This document shows, piece after piece, positions 18,289-27,760 of a DNA stretch of 64,000 nt. The stretch is from positions 1-64,000 of the forward strand of contig JAFZAH010000038.1 in NCBI GenBank assembly GCA_017548275.1, read 5' to 3'. Position 1 is the stretch's first letter, and each line of letters begins with the position of its first letter. A program made the position numbers and the translations under genes. Under the pieces are notes generated by a model. The model did no database searches. It worked only from the letters and a program-made list of their open reading frames with translations, and was not told the DNA's origin. This stretch comes from Prevotella sp. Its GTDB lineage: Bacteria > Bacteroidota > Bacteroidia > Bacteroidales > Bacteroidaceae.

Positions 18289-19140
18289 TTATTCTTTATA
18301 TTTTATATGATCAATTAAACGAATGGGAGTCTTTCCGCAATAGACAGTGATACATCCCACGACATAGGGAGAATCTTCCCAATTTTCCACATCTTGTAAG
18401 GTGTTTCCGTCAACGATGGCGAAATACTCCACTTTGAGTCCTTCGACCGCATCAATATCGCTGACCACCTTGTCATGCGTCTCTTTTACTGTATGCTTTT
18501 CAGCGTATTTCACGCTGTTTTTAAGCGCTTTGTAGATGTTCGGTGCTATTTCCCTCTCATCAGGTGCGAGCAACGTATTGCGGCTGCTTTTGGCCAACCC
18601 GTCCTTATCACGGACAATCGGGCACTCCACAATTTCGACATTCAGCCCTAAAGCCTTGACCATGCACTTGACGACAGCGATTTGCTGCCAGTCTTTCTCT
18701 CCGAAATATGCCTTAAGCGGTCTGACAATATAGAACAACCTGCTGACCACCTGACACACGCCATTAAAATGTCCGGGGCGATGTGCACCCTCCATAACCG
18801 TGGATACCGGCGGATACTCAAAATGTCTTGTATCAGGAACGGGATACATCTCTTCGACGGTCGGTGCAAAAACATAATCAGCCCCCACACTCTCGAGGAG
18901 TTTACAATCGGCGTCGAGGTCTCGGGGGTAATTTTTCAGGTCATTTTTATCATTGAACTGTGTCGGATTGACAAAAACGGAAACCACGGTCACATCGTTC
19001 TGGCCCACCGACAATTTCACCAAAGAAGCATGTCCCTCATGCAAAGCGCCCATAGTGGGAACCAAACCAATTGTCTTACCTTGTTTTCGGTCATCGAACA
19101 ATTGATTTTGTAATTCAACAATTTTACTGAATACTTTCAT
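18289..19140 (-). CDS. panC: Pantoate-beta-alanine ligase
   Basis: PanC joins pantoate to beta-alanine with ATP, the final step of pantothenate synthesis. The nucleotidyl-transferase HIGH-type motif is MGALHEGH, with FVNPTQFN and YFGEKDWQQ also present. At 283 residues it is full length. It lies upstream of panD in the same transcript, bringing beta-alanine synthesis and use together. The divergent region to the GT5 gene is AT-rich; a TTATTTTG at about 19161-19168 may be its -7 element. Confidence 0.97.
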   Translation of the reverse strand: MKVFSKIVELQNQLFDDRKQGKTIGLVPTMGALHEGHASLVKLSVGQNDVTVVSVFVNPTQFNDKNDLKNYPRDLDADCKLLESVGADYVFAPTVEEMYPVPDTRHFEYPPVSTVMEGAHRPGHFNGVCQVVSRLFYIVRPLKAYFGEKDWQQIAVVKCMVKALGLNVEIVECPIVRDKDGLAKSSRNTLLAPDEREIAPNIYKALKNSVKYAEKHTVKETHDKVVSDIDAVEGLKVEYFAIVDGNTLQDVENWEDSPYVVGCITVYCGKTPIRLIDHIKYKE

Positions 19141-19340
19141 GACAGTTTTAATTTCGCGTGCAAAATAACAACATTTTTCTTAAATAAGAAAGAATAATTA
19201 TAAAAATATCTCTCAAAAAGGCATGAAAAACTAAAATAAGCAAAAAGAGCATACAAATATCAAGTTTTTTTTGTAACTTTGCACCAAATATGCATATATA
19301 GCCATTATTCATCAGGCTTGACACCATAAAACCGAAAATA

Positions 19341-20147
19341 ATGTCGAAGAAAGTACTATTCATCAATCAGGAGATATCTCCTTTTGTAGCCGAGAACGAG
19401 ATGTCGCTTATGGGCAATATGCTTCCTCAAGCCATGCAGGAGCAGGGTTTTGAGATACGCACATTCATGCCCAAATGGGGCAATATCAACGACCGTCGTT
19501 ATCAGTTGCACGAGGTGCAGCGTCTCTCTGGTATTAATCTCATTATAGATGACACCGACCATCCCTTGATTATTAAAGTGGCTTCGATACCCGTTTCGCG
19601 CCTTCAGGTGTATTTTATCTATAATGACGACTATTTCCAGAAGAACAAGCCCGAGGAAGACAATGACGATTATCCCGACAACGGAGAGCGTGCCATCTTT
19701 TTCGCCCGTGGTGTGCTTGAGACGGTGAAGAAACTTCGTTGGGTGCCCGACATTATTCATTGTCAGGGATGGATGAGTTCGGTGGTGCCCCTTTATATCA
19801 AAACGGCCTATCATGATGAACCGTCGTTTACAAACACAAAAGTAATCACCTCTCTCTTCGACGAAGACATACCCCTAGAGTTGGGAAGCAATTTTAAGCG
19901 TTGTCTTGAATTCCGCGAGGCCAAGAAAGAATTGTTACAGGATTATCGCGACGAATTCGATTTCGTGGAGTTATGCAAGATGGCCATTGACTATAGTGAC
20001 GGAGTAGTAGCCGGCGGAAAGGAAGTCAACGAAGAGTTGCTGTCCTACGCTCAAGGCAAGTCTCTGCCAATATTGAGTTATCCCGGGAGCGAGAATTTCG
20101 CAGAGTCCTACTCCCAATTTTATAAGCAATTTCTTGGAGAAGAATAA
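19341..20147 (+). CDS. Single-domain GT5 glycogen/starch synthase-like protein
   Basis: The protein begins KKVLFINQEISPFVAENEMS, the N-terminal half of a GT5 glycogen synthase. At 268 residues it stops where the second GT-B domain, which binds ADP- or UDP-glucose, would begin. Bacteroidetes widely carry such a one-domain form, so this is not a random truncation. Without the nucleotide-sugar lobe, ordinary synthase activity is doubtful; a regulatory or glucan-binding role is possible. A TAACTTTG (19274-19281) lies upstream. It is followed 18 bases later by the DUF4270 gene. Confidence 0.8.
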   Translation: MSKKVLFINQEISPFVAENEMSLMGNMLPQAMQEQGFEIRTFMPKWGNINDRRYQLHEVQRLSGINLIIDDTDHPLIIKVASIPVSRLQVYFIYNDDYFQKNKPEEDNDDYPDNGERAIFFARGVLETVKKLRWVPDIIHCQGWMSSVVPLYIKTAYHDEPSFTNTKVITSLFDEDIPLELGSNFKRCLEFREAKKELLQDYRDEFDFVELCKMAIDYSDGVVAGGKEVNEELLSYAQGKSLPILSYPGSENFAESYSQFYKQFLGEE

Positions 20148-20165
20148 GATATCTATTATCACACG

Positions 20166-21626
20166 ATGAAGGCAAGGTTTTCTTTTGGATGGGCCTTATT
20201 AGCAGCCCTGTTCACATTCTCAGCCTGTGATGAAAGTACGGAGGATTTAGGTTCCTCATTGACCAACCTCCATGACCAGTTAAATGTTTCAAATCAAGTA
20301 TTTCAGGTGACATCCCGTTCTGTGTCAGCCGGTTCAGTATGGGCACGTAGTAATGTCAGTTATCTGGGTTGTGTGAAAGACCCTGAGACAGGTGGTTACG
20401 TGACCAGCCATTTCATGACACAGTTTTATATGCTGGAAGACGAGCAGTTCAGTCAAGATGCAGCATATGTAACGCATGATGAAGATGGTAATATTGTTGC
20501 CGATTCATGTGAAATCCGTTTGTTCTACAAAACTTATTATGGCGACCCTCTTGCCACGATGAAGTTGGGTATATATGAGTTGGACCATCCTATGACAGAA
20601 GACCAACACTATGAATCGGATTTCGACCCGTTTGCAGAGGGCTATATCCGTAGCGGTGGTATAGAAAAGCAAGTGACTTATACGCTCATCAACTACACTG
20701 ATGACGACCGCGACGATGATGATTACGCCGACAATATCTGTATCAAGTTGAATGACCCCTATACCGACAAGAATGGTGTGACCTACTCCAATTACGGCAC
20801 ATACGTACTACGTACTTTTGAGTCTCATCCTGAATATTTCAAGAACACGATGATGTTCATGCACCATGTGGTTCCTGGTTTTTACATTACCCATAAGGGA
20901 GGCATAGGTTCCATGGTTCAGGTTTTATATCCACAACTGAACGTCTTTTTCCACTCCAATAAGGATGGTGAGGAAACAGATCTTCTGCTTAAATTCTCCG
21001 GCACAGAAGAGGTGCTTCAATCATGTATGGTCGTCAATGACGAGAGCACGATCAATGACATGGTGGCAGACAACAGTTGTACGTACCTGAAAACGCCGAC
21101 TGGCATTTTCACTGAGTTGACGTTGCCAGTTGACGAGATTTTCACCAATCATGACAAAGACACGATAAACAGTGCATCGCTGTCGCTGACACGCCTCAAC
21201 AATACGGAACACGACCAATGGTCGTTTAACGTCCCCTCCACTCTGTTGATGGTTGAGAAAGACAGTTTGTACAATTTCTTCGACAAACGCTCATTGGCTG
21301 ACAACAAGCAGTCATACTTGTCCTCATATTCAAGTGCTCTAAACAGTTATACATACAGCAATATCAGTGGTTTGGTTCGTCATATGGCCATTGCCAAGCA
21401 AGAAGGATTGCGCACGAACCCGAATTGGCTGTCAGAGCACCCCAACTGGAATAAAGTGGTGGTTGTTCCTATTGTGCCCTCTTACCGTACTTATACAGAC
21501 AGTTATGGCCGCTCATATCAAGTGTTGATCGGTGTCACACATGACATGTCTTTGGGCTTCACACGCTTATGCGGTGGCAGCACCCCGATAGAATTGTCGG
21601 TTATCTACAGTAAATTCAAGGAGTGA
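20166..21626 (+). CDS. DUF4270 lipoprotein
   Basis: A 486-residue secreted protein. The N terminus has a hydrophobic segment ending FTFSACDES, a lipobox with Cys21, so it is an anchored lipoprotein. The body is rich in beta-strand and aromatic residues and matches the DUF4270 family seen next to the GT5 gene in Bacteroidetes. Its function is unknown. The stop codon overlaps the start of a 43-codon ORF by one base. Confidence 0.85.
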   Translation: MKARFSFGWALLAALFTFSACDESTEDLGSSLTNLHDQLNVSNQVFQVTSRSVSAGSVWARSNVSYLGCVKDPETGGYVTSHFMTQFYMLEDEQFSQDAAYVTHDEDGNIVADSCEIRLFYKTYYGDPLATMKLGIYELDHPMTEDQHYESDFDPFAEGYIRSGGIEKQVTYTLINYTDDDRDDDDYADNICIKLNDPYTDKNGVTYSNYGTYVLRTFESHPEYFKNTMMFMHHVVPGFYITHKGGIGSMVQVLYPQLNVFFHSNKDGEETDLLLKFSGTEEVLQSCMVVNDESTINDMVADNSCTYLKTPTGIFTELTLPVDEIFTNHDKDTINSASLSLTRLNNTEHDQWSFNVPSTLLMVEKDSLYNFFDKRSLADNKQSYLSSYSSALNSYTYSNISGLVRHMAIAKQEGLRTNPNWLSEHPNWNKVVVVPIVPSYRTYTDSYGRSYQVLIGVTHDMSLGFTRLCGGSTPIELSVIYSKFKE

Positions 21627-21757
21627 TGGCAGACAATTATTTGGAGCGCCACCGCGAAGAATATGAAGAGCGGAAAAAAAAGTGGCTCGCACGGAAGAGA
21701 CACATCACCTCTACTAAGCCTCGACAAATAGAAAAGCCCGAGGATGAGGCACTATAG
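21626..21757 (+). CDS. Small basic 43-residue protein
   Basis: ATG at 21626 shares one base with the DUF4270 stop (TGATG), a sign of translational coupling. The 43-residue product starts MADNYLERHREEYEERKKKW and is highly charged and likely helical, with a basic middle. I recall similar tiny proteins at this position in related genomes but no function. It is the last gene before the terminator at 21779. Confidence 0.6.
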   Translation: MADNYLERHREEYEERKKKWLARKRHITSTKPRQIEKPEDEAL

Positions 21758-21778
21758 AAGAGAACAGATATATGTGAA

Positions 21779-21815
21779 AAGTGAAAAATGAAGGCTTTCA
21801 TTTTTCACTTTTCTT
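21779..21815. terminator. Bidirectional terminator
   Basis: AAGTGAAAAATGAA and its exact complement TTCATTTTTCACTT make a 14-bp stem with a four-base loop, followed by TTCTTTTTA. It separates the DUF4270 transcript from the convergent xpt gene. Confidence 0.8.
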
Positions 21816-21819
21816 TTTA

Positions 21820-22386
21820 TTATTTTAATTTAATCTGACAGTTGTCGATACTTTCCACAATGACGAGTGATTCAACGGGGATTCCCTCAGACTCAATCGC
21901 CTCCCGTCCATGTTGGAATGCCTTTTCTATGATGAAACCCATCCCCACAATGGTAGCACCCGCTTGTCGGACCAAGTCTATCACACCCTTTGCGGCATTA
22001 CCATAAGCGAGGAAATCATCAATGAATATCACACGGTCATTTTCTGTGAGAAAATCGCGACTGACCACCACATCATACGACCGCTGTTTGGTAAAAGACA
22101 TCACCTTTGATGACAGCATGTTTTCCATGGTGGACGGTTTTTTCTTTTTCACAAACACCACAGGCAAGTCAAGCAGAAATCCCAACATAATAGCAGGTGC
22201 AATACCACTGGCCTCGATGGTCAGTATTTTGTTGGCGTTTATAGCAGCAAAGCGTTTGATAAATTCCACGCCGATGGCCTTCATCAGGTTCGGGTCCATC
22301 TGATGATTGATGAATTTATCCACTTTCAATATCCCACCAGGGTAGCATTTCCCGTCGGTAAGGATGCGTTGTTTCAGCAATTCCAT
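21820..22386 (-). CDS. xpt: Xanthine phosphoribosyltransferase
   Basis: This enzyme converts xanthine and phosphoribosyl pyrophosphate to XMP in purine salvage. The PRPP-binding loop is [13 protein letters not shown], preceded by [10 protein letters not shown], and the N terminus ([25 protein letters not shown]) is typical of Xpt. Length is 188. It follows the glucosaminidase gene by 11 bases on the same strand. No purine riboswitch is seen in that short gap. Confidence 0.94.
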   Translation of the reverse strand: MELLKQRILTDGKCYPGGILKVDKFINHQMDPNLMKAIGVEFIKRFAAINANKILTIEASGIAPAIMLGFLLDLPVVFVKKKKPSTMENMLSSKVMSFTKQRSYDVVVSRDFLTENDRVIFIDDFLAYGNAAKGVIDLVRQAGATIVGMGFIIEKAFQHGREAIESEGIPVESLVIVESIDNCQIKLK

Positions 22387-22397
22387 AAGAAAACCGT

Positions 22398-23315
22398 TTA
22401 ATAGACTCTCAACCTGTCGCCCACGCGCAATTGATAATCAGGCGAGAGTTTGTTCATTTTATATAACCGTTTGAGACGGATGCCATATCTCTGAGAGATG
22501 AGATACATACTCTCTCCGGGTTGTACGACATGGTCAACACCTTTATATTCCTTATCAGCCCGTTTTTGCTTCTTTTTCAGATAGATGATATCTCCCTCTT
22601 TAAGCGTGTCGTGATAATCACGTTCATTATATTTGGCAAGTGAGCGTCCGGATATCTGCACTTCCTTTCCAATAGACTTGAAGGTATCGCCCTGACGTGC
22701 CTTTAAGTAGTAATTCTTGTTGTATCTATAAATGGGATGTAACGTATTGCCCTGAGCAGGTTTATCTGTTCCAGCCCGTTGCACGAGATAACTGTCATAA
22801 GACGTAGCATGGTCATATTGCGAGAGATTATACACCTCGATGATGTTGATGAGCGACTGTGCATAGGTGGGACTTGTGGCATATCCGCATCGTTTCAGTC
22901 CTACCGCCCACCCAGAATAGTCAGTCGTGCGCAGTTCGAAGAGCGAGGCATAGCGTTTGTGTTGTCTGAGGAATTTGGAATGATCCTCAAAACTCTGCAA
23001 CGCATTGTCATACGCCCTGAAACATTCGTTAGTAGCATCATCATCTTTGTATATTGTTCTACCTAACCAATCATGACATTTGATACCGAAATGGTTGTTA
23101 CCCTTGACAGCCAATGTACTTTTTCCTGCGCCACTTTCAAGCAATCCCTGTGCGAGCGTGATACTGGCCGGAATATGGTATTTGAGCATCTGCTCTATAG
23201 CGATATCTTTATACTGGTCGATATAAGCCTGATAAACAGAGTTCCACTTCGGTTTCTGTGCACAAACGGACATAGAGACCAAAGCAAGGAACAGAAAAGA
23301 AATGAATCGTTTCAT
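22398..23315 (-). CDS. Secreted glucosaminidase with LysM repeats
   Basis: From the Met at 23315 the protein has 305 residues and a signal peptide ([20 protein letters not shown]). The catalytic region, about residues 25-170, is a FlgJ/AcmA-type endo-beta-N-acetylglucosaminidase domain with [15 protein letters not shown] (catalytic Glu) and NNHFGIKCH. Two LysM peptidoglycan-binding modules follow, the second ending the protein ([18 protein letters not shown]). It cleaves cell-wall glycan in the periplasm. The frame can be extended three codons upstream, but the chosen Met gives a cleaner signal. Confidence 0.9.
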   Translation of the reverse strand: MKRFISFLFLALVSMSVCAQKPKWNSVYQAYIDQYKDIAIEQMLKYHIPASITLAQGLLESGAGKSTLAVKGNNHFGIKCHDWLGRTIYKDDDATNECFRAYDNALQSFEDHSKFLRQHKRYASLFELRTTDYSGWAVGLKRCGYATSPTYAQSLINIIEVYNLSQYDHATSYDSYLVQRAGTDKPAQGNTLHPIYRYNKNYYLKARQGDTFKSIGKEVQISGRSLAKYNERDYHDTLKEGDIIYLKKKQKRADKEYKGVDHVVQPGESMYLISQRYGIRLKRLYKMNKLSPDYQLRVGDRLRVY

Positions 23316-23384
23316 CTGAATCATAATTATGGTGCAAATTTAGGTAAAAAAAACGTTGAATTGCCATAAAATCGGAAAAAAACT

Positions 23385-23415
23385 TTTGTACTATACTGAA
23401 TAAGCACTAACTTTG
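23385..23415 (+). promoter_or_regulatory. Promoter of HPPK-like gene, very short leader
   Basis: TTTG (23385-23388), 19 bases, then TAACTTTG (23408-23415) is a consensus Bacteroidetes promoter. The start codon at 23425 is only ten bases past the -7 element, so the mRNA leader would be only a few bases long. Confidence 0.7.
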
Positions 23416-23424
23416 TCAACTGAA

Positions 23425-23811
23425 ATGAGAAAACCGACACTTCATAACGTCATCATCGCTTTAGGCACTAATTATAATCAAGAGCCTAACATGGCAGAGG
23501 GCCGTAAACAATTGGACGGTCTGCTTGAAGCGGTCACATTCAGCCGTAATCTATGGACTGAAGCGATAGGCATTGTCTCCCCACCATACCTTAATTGTCT
23601 GGTGAGCGGAAAGACGCGTTTGTCGCTCAAGCGGTTGAAATCTACATTAAAATCCTTGGAACGAACCATAGGCGACAGTACGGAGGAGCGCCGTGAAGGC
23701 CGGATTCATATCGACCTCGATTTGTTGGAATATGACGGAGAACGTCATCATAGCGCCGACTGGGAACGAGAATACATCAAGACCTTATATCAAGAAATAC
23801 AATCCGTTTGA
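23425..23811 (+). CDS. HPPK-like (FolK) protein, short form
   Basis: The 128-residue product begins with VIIALGTNYNQEPNM, typical of 6-hydroxymethyl-7,8-dihydropterin pyrophosphokinase in folate synthesis, and contains GRIHIDLDLL where the family has its LDLD metal-binding motif. It is about 30 residues shorter than normal FolK and lacks the arginine/tryptophan-rich loop seen in E. coli HPPK. A TTG codon at 23413 is in frame, but it is part of the promoter, so ATG at 23425 is the start. Pyrophosphokinase activity is probable but the divergence leaves doubt. Confidence 0.72.
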   Translation: MRKPTLHNVIIALGTNYNQEPNMAEGRKQLDGLLEAVTFSRNLWTEAIGIVSPPYLNCLVSGKTRLSLKRLKSTLKSLERTIGDSTEERREGRIHIDLDLLEYDGERHHSADWEREYIKTLYQEIQSV

Positions 23812-23831
23812 CGATACATACCTTATATCTT

Positions 23832-25088
23832 ATGAAATATACAAAGTATTATATCATATTATGGGCTGCATTGCTCATGAGCACGACTGTTCGTGCGCAA
23901 GATTTCGACCTGTATTTTACCGATGCCACACTGCGTCTGGATTATATCTTCTCCGGTGATGTCACGCATCAAGAGGTTTCTGTTGACCAATTAAACCGCA
24001 TCCCCCATTGGTGGGGAAAACGATCGCATCTGTCAGAGGTGCCATTAGCCGGCAACGGTCAGGTCGTTGTACGAGACCACAACACCCAAACAGTGATATA
24101 CAGGAACTCGTTCTCCACGCTTTTTCAGGAATGGTTGACATACGACGAGGCAAAGACCATCCGTAAATCGTACGAAAACGTGTTTCTTGTGCCAATGCCC
24201 AAAGACACTGCCGATGTGACCGTAGAACTATATAACAACCGCCGTGAGTTGATGACGACATACAGCCATACGGTTGTTCCCACAGACATACTCATCCGTC
24301 ATATCGGAGAGAACGATGTCACACCATACGACATCATTCAACATGCGAAAAACCCGCAGAAGAGCATTCATATCGCATTTGTGGCGGAAGGTTATACAGA
24401 GAACGAAATGAACGTTTTCCTTGAAGATGTCAATACTGCGACAAAGGCACTGTTCAACCATGAGCCATTCAAACGTCTGCGAGACCGTTTCGAGGTGGTA
24501 GCCGTGAAATCCGTATCAAAAGAGAGCGGCACCTCGATACCCTCTGCCGGTGTCTGGAAAAACACAGTGCTGCACTCACATTTTGACACGTTCTATTCTG
24601 ACCGTTACCTCACCACATTGCATTTGAAAGACTTGCACGATGTATTAGCGGGAGTGCCCTACGAGCATATCATCGTCTTAGTCAACACAGAGCACTACGG
24701 AGGCGGCGGCATTTTCAACTCATACAATCTGTCGATGACCCATCATCCCAAATACTGCCCTGTAGTGGTACATGAGTTCGGGCACAGTTTCGGCGGTCTG
24801 GCCGACGAGTATGCCTACGAGAACGAGCCTATACCCGCCTATCCTCATGATGTGGAGCCATGGGAGCCGAACATCACGACACAGGCAGATTTCAGAAGCA
24901 AATGGCAGGACATGGTCAACGACAAGGGGAAAGAACCTGTAGGTTTATACGAAGGAGCCGGCTACAGTCTGAACGGTGTTTATCGTCCTTGCCAAGACTG
25001 CCGTATGCGCACAAACGAGAATCCCCATTTCTGTGCTGTATGCGACCGGGCGCTGACCCGTTTGATAGAATTCTATACAGGTGAATAA
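23832..25088 (+). CDS. Secreted M64-family metallopeptidase
   Basis: A 418-residue exported protein with signal peptide ending STTVRAQ. An N-terminal M64_N beta domain (about 24-140) precedes the catalytic domain, which contains HEFGHSFGGLADEY, the zinc motif HExxHxxxGxxDE of family M64, best known from an IgA peptidase of Clostridium. A four-cysteine cluster near the C terminus (CQDCRMR and CAVCDR) may bind metal or form disulfides. The substrate here is unknown. The frame starts upstream at 23808, but the ATG at 23832 begins the signal peptide. A TPR protein follows 11 bases later. Confidence 0.88.
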   Translation: MKYTKYYIILWAALLMSTTVRAQDFDLYFTDATLRLDYIFSGDVTHQEVSVDQLNRIPHWWGKRSHLSEVPLAGNGQVVVRDHNTQTVIYRNSFSTLFQEWLTYDEAKTIRKSYENVFLVPMPKDTADVTVELYNNRRELMTTYSHTVVPTDILIRHIGENDVTPYDIIQHAKNPQKSIHIAFVAEGYTENEMNVFLEDVNTATKALFNHEPFKRLRDRFEVVAVKSVSKESGTSIPSAGVWKNTVLHSHFDTFYSDRYLTTLHLKDLHDVLAGVPYEHIIVLVNTEHYGGGGIFNSYNLSMTHHPKYCPVVVHEFGHSFGGLADEYAYENEPIPAYPHDVEPWEPNITTQADFRSKWQDMVNDKGKEPVGLYEGAGYSLNGVYRPCQDCRMRTNENPHFCAVCDRALTRLIEFYTGE

Positions 25089-25099
25089 CGGGCTGCGAC

Positions 25100-25651
25100 A
25101 TGTGCAAGAGAAAGATACTTACCCTGTTGACTGTTATATTGTTCAGTCTTCCGTCATCCTCATTCGGCCAAATACGCGACAGCGACCGTTTGGGGATGGC
25201 CTTGGATTATTTCAACAGCCGTAAATATCATGAGGCGCTCATCATTTTTGAGCGTTTAGACAGCCAGTATCAGTTGAACGCCCGTTTTCACGCCTATATG
25301 GGCATCTGCTATTATCAAGAGCAGATTTATGACATAGCTTGTAAATACTTCGATGAGGCGATTCCCCAACTGGGAGCCTTTGCTCCATCAGAACGCGCTA
25401 ATTACCTGTATATCAACGGTGAGAGCCATGTGAAACAAAAAGAATACGATAAAGCCCTCACGTGTTATGAACAAGCATTGACGTTGTGTAAAGGTCAAGA
25501 CAGAATGTTGGTGGAATCGCGTATGAATTTATGCCGTATGATGCTCACGTCCAAAGACGAACATCAGCAAGACACCATCCAACATTCTATCCCGCAAGAC
25601 ATCCAATTGCAGGATTTATATGAAAAAAGCATCGAAGTAGAGGCAGAATAA
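25100..25651 (+). CDS. Exported TPR-repeat protein
   Basis: A 183-residue protein with a signal peptide ending SSSFGQ and about three tetratricopeptide repeats (residues 30-140), for example ALDYFNSRKYHEALIIFERL and YDKALTCYEQALTLCK. TPR repeats bind partner proteins. It lies 11 bases after the M64 peptidase and is probably co-transcribed. Function unknown. Confidence 0.8.
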   Translation: MCKRKILTLLTVILFSLPSSSFGQIRDSDRLGMALDYFNSRKYHEALIIFERLDSQYQLNARFHAYMGICYYQEQIYDIACKYFDEAIPQLGAFAPSERANYLYINGESHVKQKEYDKALTCYEQALTLCKGQDRMLVESRMNLCRMMLTSKDEHQQDTIQHSIPQDIQLQDLYEKSIEVEAE

Positions 25652-25664
25652 TTGGCAAAATGCC

Positions 25665-26147
25665 TTATTGGTGCATATCGCTGTCGACGAAACAAAGCGG
25701 CATCAAGTCTTTTGTAGAGGAAATGACGTACGTTCCGTCTGTACCATAAAGCAGTATTCGCATAGGGATTTTGTAACGCTCTTCAACCTCAAGCATCACT
25801 TGTCTGCACGCACCGCACGGTGACACAGGCACCCTCACTAATCCGTTCTCGTTTTTAGCAGCAATGGCCAGCATTTTGACAGGCTGGTCAGGATATTGAG
25901 CCTGTGCAGCGAACAACGCGGTCCGCTCAGCACACAATCCGGAAGGAAAAGCAGCATTCTCCTGATTTGCGCCCTTGATTACAGTTCCGTCGCCCAACAA
26001 GACGGCCGCACCAACGTTGAAATTCGAGTAAGGCGCATAAGAATTCTCCGTGGCCTTAATCGCACTTTCTATCAGCATCTGCTCCGTCGGTGACAGTTCA
26101 TCAAGTTGACAAAACTGCATTTTGATTTTTAGTTCAACATTTTTCAT
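25665..26147 (-). CDS. cdd: Cytidine deaminase
   Basis: Cdd deaminates cytidine and deoxycytidine to uridines for pyrimidine salvage. The zinc site is seen as CAERTALFAA (Cys ligand with the catalytic Glu) and PCGACRQ (two Cys ligands), the pattern of the tetrameric type. YAPYSNFNVGAAVL is the substrate-binding signature. The protein has 160 residues with a short N-terminal extension. It follows the beta-helix lipoprotein by 27 bases and converges with the TPR gene. Confidence 0.95.
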   Translation of the reverse strand: MKNVELKIKMQFCQLDELSPTEQMLIESAIKATENSYAPYSNFNVGAAVLLGDGTVIKGANQENAAFPSGLCAERTALFAAQAQYPDQPVKMLAIAAKNENGLVRVPVSPCGACRQVMLEVEERYKIPMRILLYGTDGTYVISSTKDLMPLCFVDSDMHQ

Positions 26148-26174
26148 CGTATTCTTTGGTTTAACTGGTTTTCA

Positions 26175-27617
26175 TTACTGATTCACATACTCATAGCAGC
26201 CCAGATCGGGTTCCTCATCCCTAATCACGCCGACACGGTCGTATGGGAGAGAGTTCTCTTTGTCGGCCTTTCCGATGGCTTCAGAAGCGGCATCCAGACG
26301 GAAATCATAGACAAGATTATTGGTGTCGATTTTGGCGAAATGCTTCACCCCGCCATGTATGGTGTCTTCGGGATTCTCCCATATCACCTCCTTGAGCCGC
26401 TCGTCATCTTCTATTTTCGGAGTACGCAGCAAACAATGGTCGAACAAGAATATATAGGGAGCCTCTTCGTTGGCCTCGCCCATAATCACGTCGTCGGCAT
26501 ACCCGGTGACAATCGTATTGTAGCATTTGAAGTCATAAAGAGGATAAATATGGTCTTTGAGATAGTTGCTAAAACGCAGTGCCACGCCCCTTTCCGCATC
26601 GAAAGGATAGAACTGTGCCACGGTACATTGCAACAATCTTGCCACACCTCCGTGAATCGCCACACAATCGCCTAAGGTGTTCGTCAACTGGCAATTCTGA
26701 ACATCCACCACCGAATGAACGGATTTAAGACCTGCGCCTTTGCAATTGTGGATGACAGAACTGTACATCGAGAGTTTGATTTTATCCACCGCCGAAGAGT
26801 CGCACACAACAGCATCGGAAGCGCTGTGTATATCGGCATAGTTGATGATGTTCTCATAAGATGACTCGTAGAAGTGAATGCCCTGCCACTGCCCACTTAC
26901 GTTATCGTAAGGCAAGTAATCAAACATGTGGTCAATTCTGTCGCCACGCAAAACGACATTATTCCACGCATCACCACTTACAATCAGACGTCCATACACA
27001 TCAAGACCTGCATCGGCATGGAAATAGAGTGTTGTGCCAGCCTCGATAACCAGTGTGGCACCCTCTTTCACGGTAATACCTCCGTAGATGATGATGGGCT
27101 TTTCGCCACTGAGTGTCATATCGTGGTCAACGACCAAATCGGTCATCATTTCGGCATCCCATGTGAAGGCATTGAGATTGACCCGCTGTTGCACCCCACT
27201 TTCAAGGGTAAACACCAAATCGTCTTTCATCCATGTGGGTTTGTCCTGATAATTCAGGGGAGAGGTCAGTTCAACAAAGACCCTGACACTGTCTTTATCA
27301 CGGATTTCCAAATCATTGAGTTGGTATCCCGATGCCGCACCGAGGTATGAGCCGTCCACGTTGACGCGGAAACCTGTCTGATTGCCTTTTTCCAGTCGGA
27401 TATTCGTACAGCGAATTCCCGCGCCAGATTTGTTATATACCCAAAAAGACTTGGTCGCGGTGGGAACGGCAGAGAATACCGTGTCCATGGCAACAGAGTC
27501 GGTAGAGAAAGACAACAAGTGAGACGGCGATGCGGAAAACGAGTCATCGTCGGTGCATGCTCCCAACAGACAGAACGCCCAGGGGAACATCATAATCCAA
27601 AACAATTGTTTCATCAA
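26175..27617 (-). CDS. Right-handed beta-helix lipoprotein
   Basis: A 480-residue lipoprotein with a lipobox LLGAC near residue 20. The central region (about 150-400) repeats short strand-turn units with aligned Asn, Gly and hydrophobic residues (GGITVKEGATLVIEAGTTLYFH, then DIHSASDAVVCDSS), as in pectate-lyase-like beta-helices, and it ends with LGCYEY, common in related surface proteins. Beta-helices often bind or cut polysaccharides, but no catalytic set is recognisable. It precedes cdd on the same strand. Confidence 0.78.
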   Translation of the reverse strand: MMKQLFWIMMFPWAFCLLGACTDDDSFSASPSHLLSFSTDSVAMDTVFSAVPTATKSFWVYNKSGAGIRCTNIRLEKGNQTGFRVNVDGSYLGAASGYQLNDLEIRDKDSVRVFVELTSPLNYQDKPTWMKDDLVFTLESGVQQRVNLNAFTWDAEMMTDLVVDHDMTLSGEKPIIIYGGITVKEGATLVIEAGTTLYFHADAGLDVYGRLIVSGDAWNNVVLRGDRIDHMFDYLPYDNVSGQWQGIHFYESSYENIINYADIHSASDAVVCDSSAVDKIKLSMYSSVIHNCKGAGLKSVHSVVDVQNCQLTNTLGDCVAIHGGVARLLQCTVAQFYPFDAERGVALRFSNYLKDHIYPLYDFKCYNTIVTGYADDVIMGEANEEAPYIFLFDHCLLRTPKIEDDERLKEVIWENPEDTIHGGVKHFAKIDTNNLVYDFRLDAASEAIGKADKENSLPYDRVGVIRDEEPDLGCYEYVNQ

Positions 27618-27687
27618 CTATATAACGCAGATACACCTCTTTTATTGCATACCGAGAAAAAAGTGACTCAAAAAGGGAGGTCAAGAT

Positions 27688-27718
27688 TTTGCTGAACGGA
27701 GAAATAGGCCTATCTTTG
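27688..27718 (+). promoter_or_regulatory. Promoter of AEC transporter gene
   Basis: TTTG (27688-27691), a 19-base spacer and TATCTTTG (27711-27718) match consensus. It lies 43 bases upstream of the transporter ATG at 27761. A longer in-frame start at 27689 would sit inside the promoter and is rejected. Confidence 0.7.
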
Positions 27719-27760
27719 CAATCATTTTTATGGAAGCAATCATTTTTAAGGAAGAAGAGA

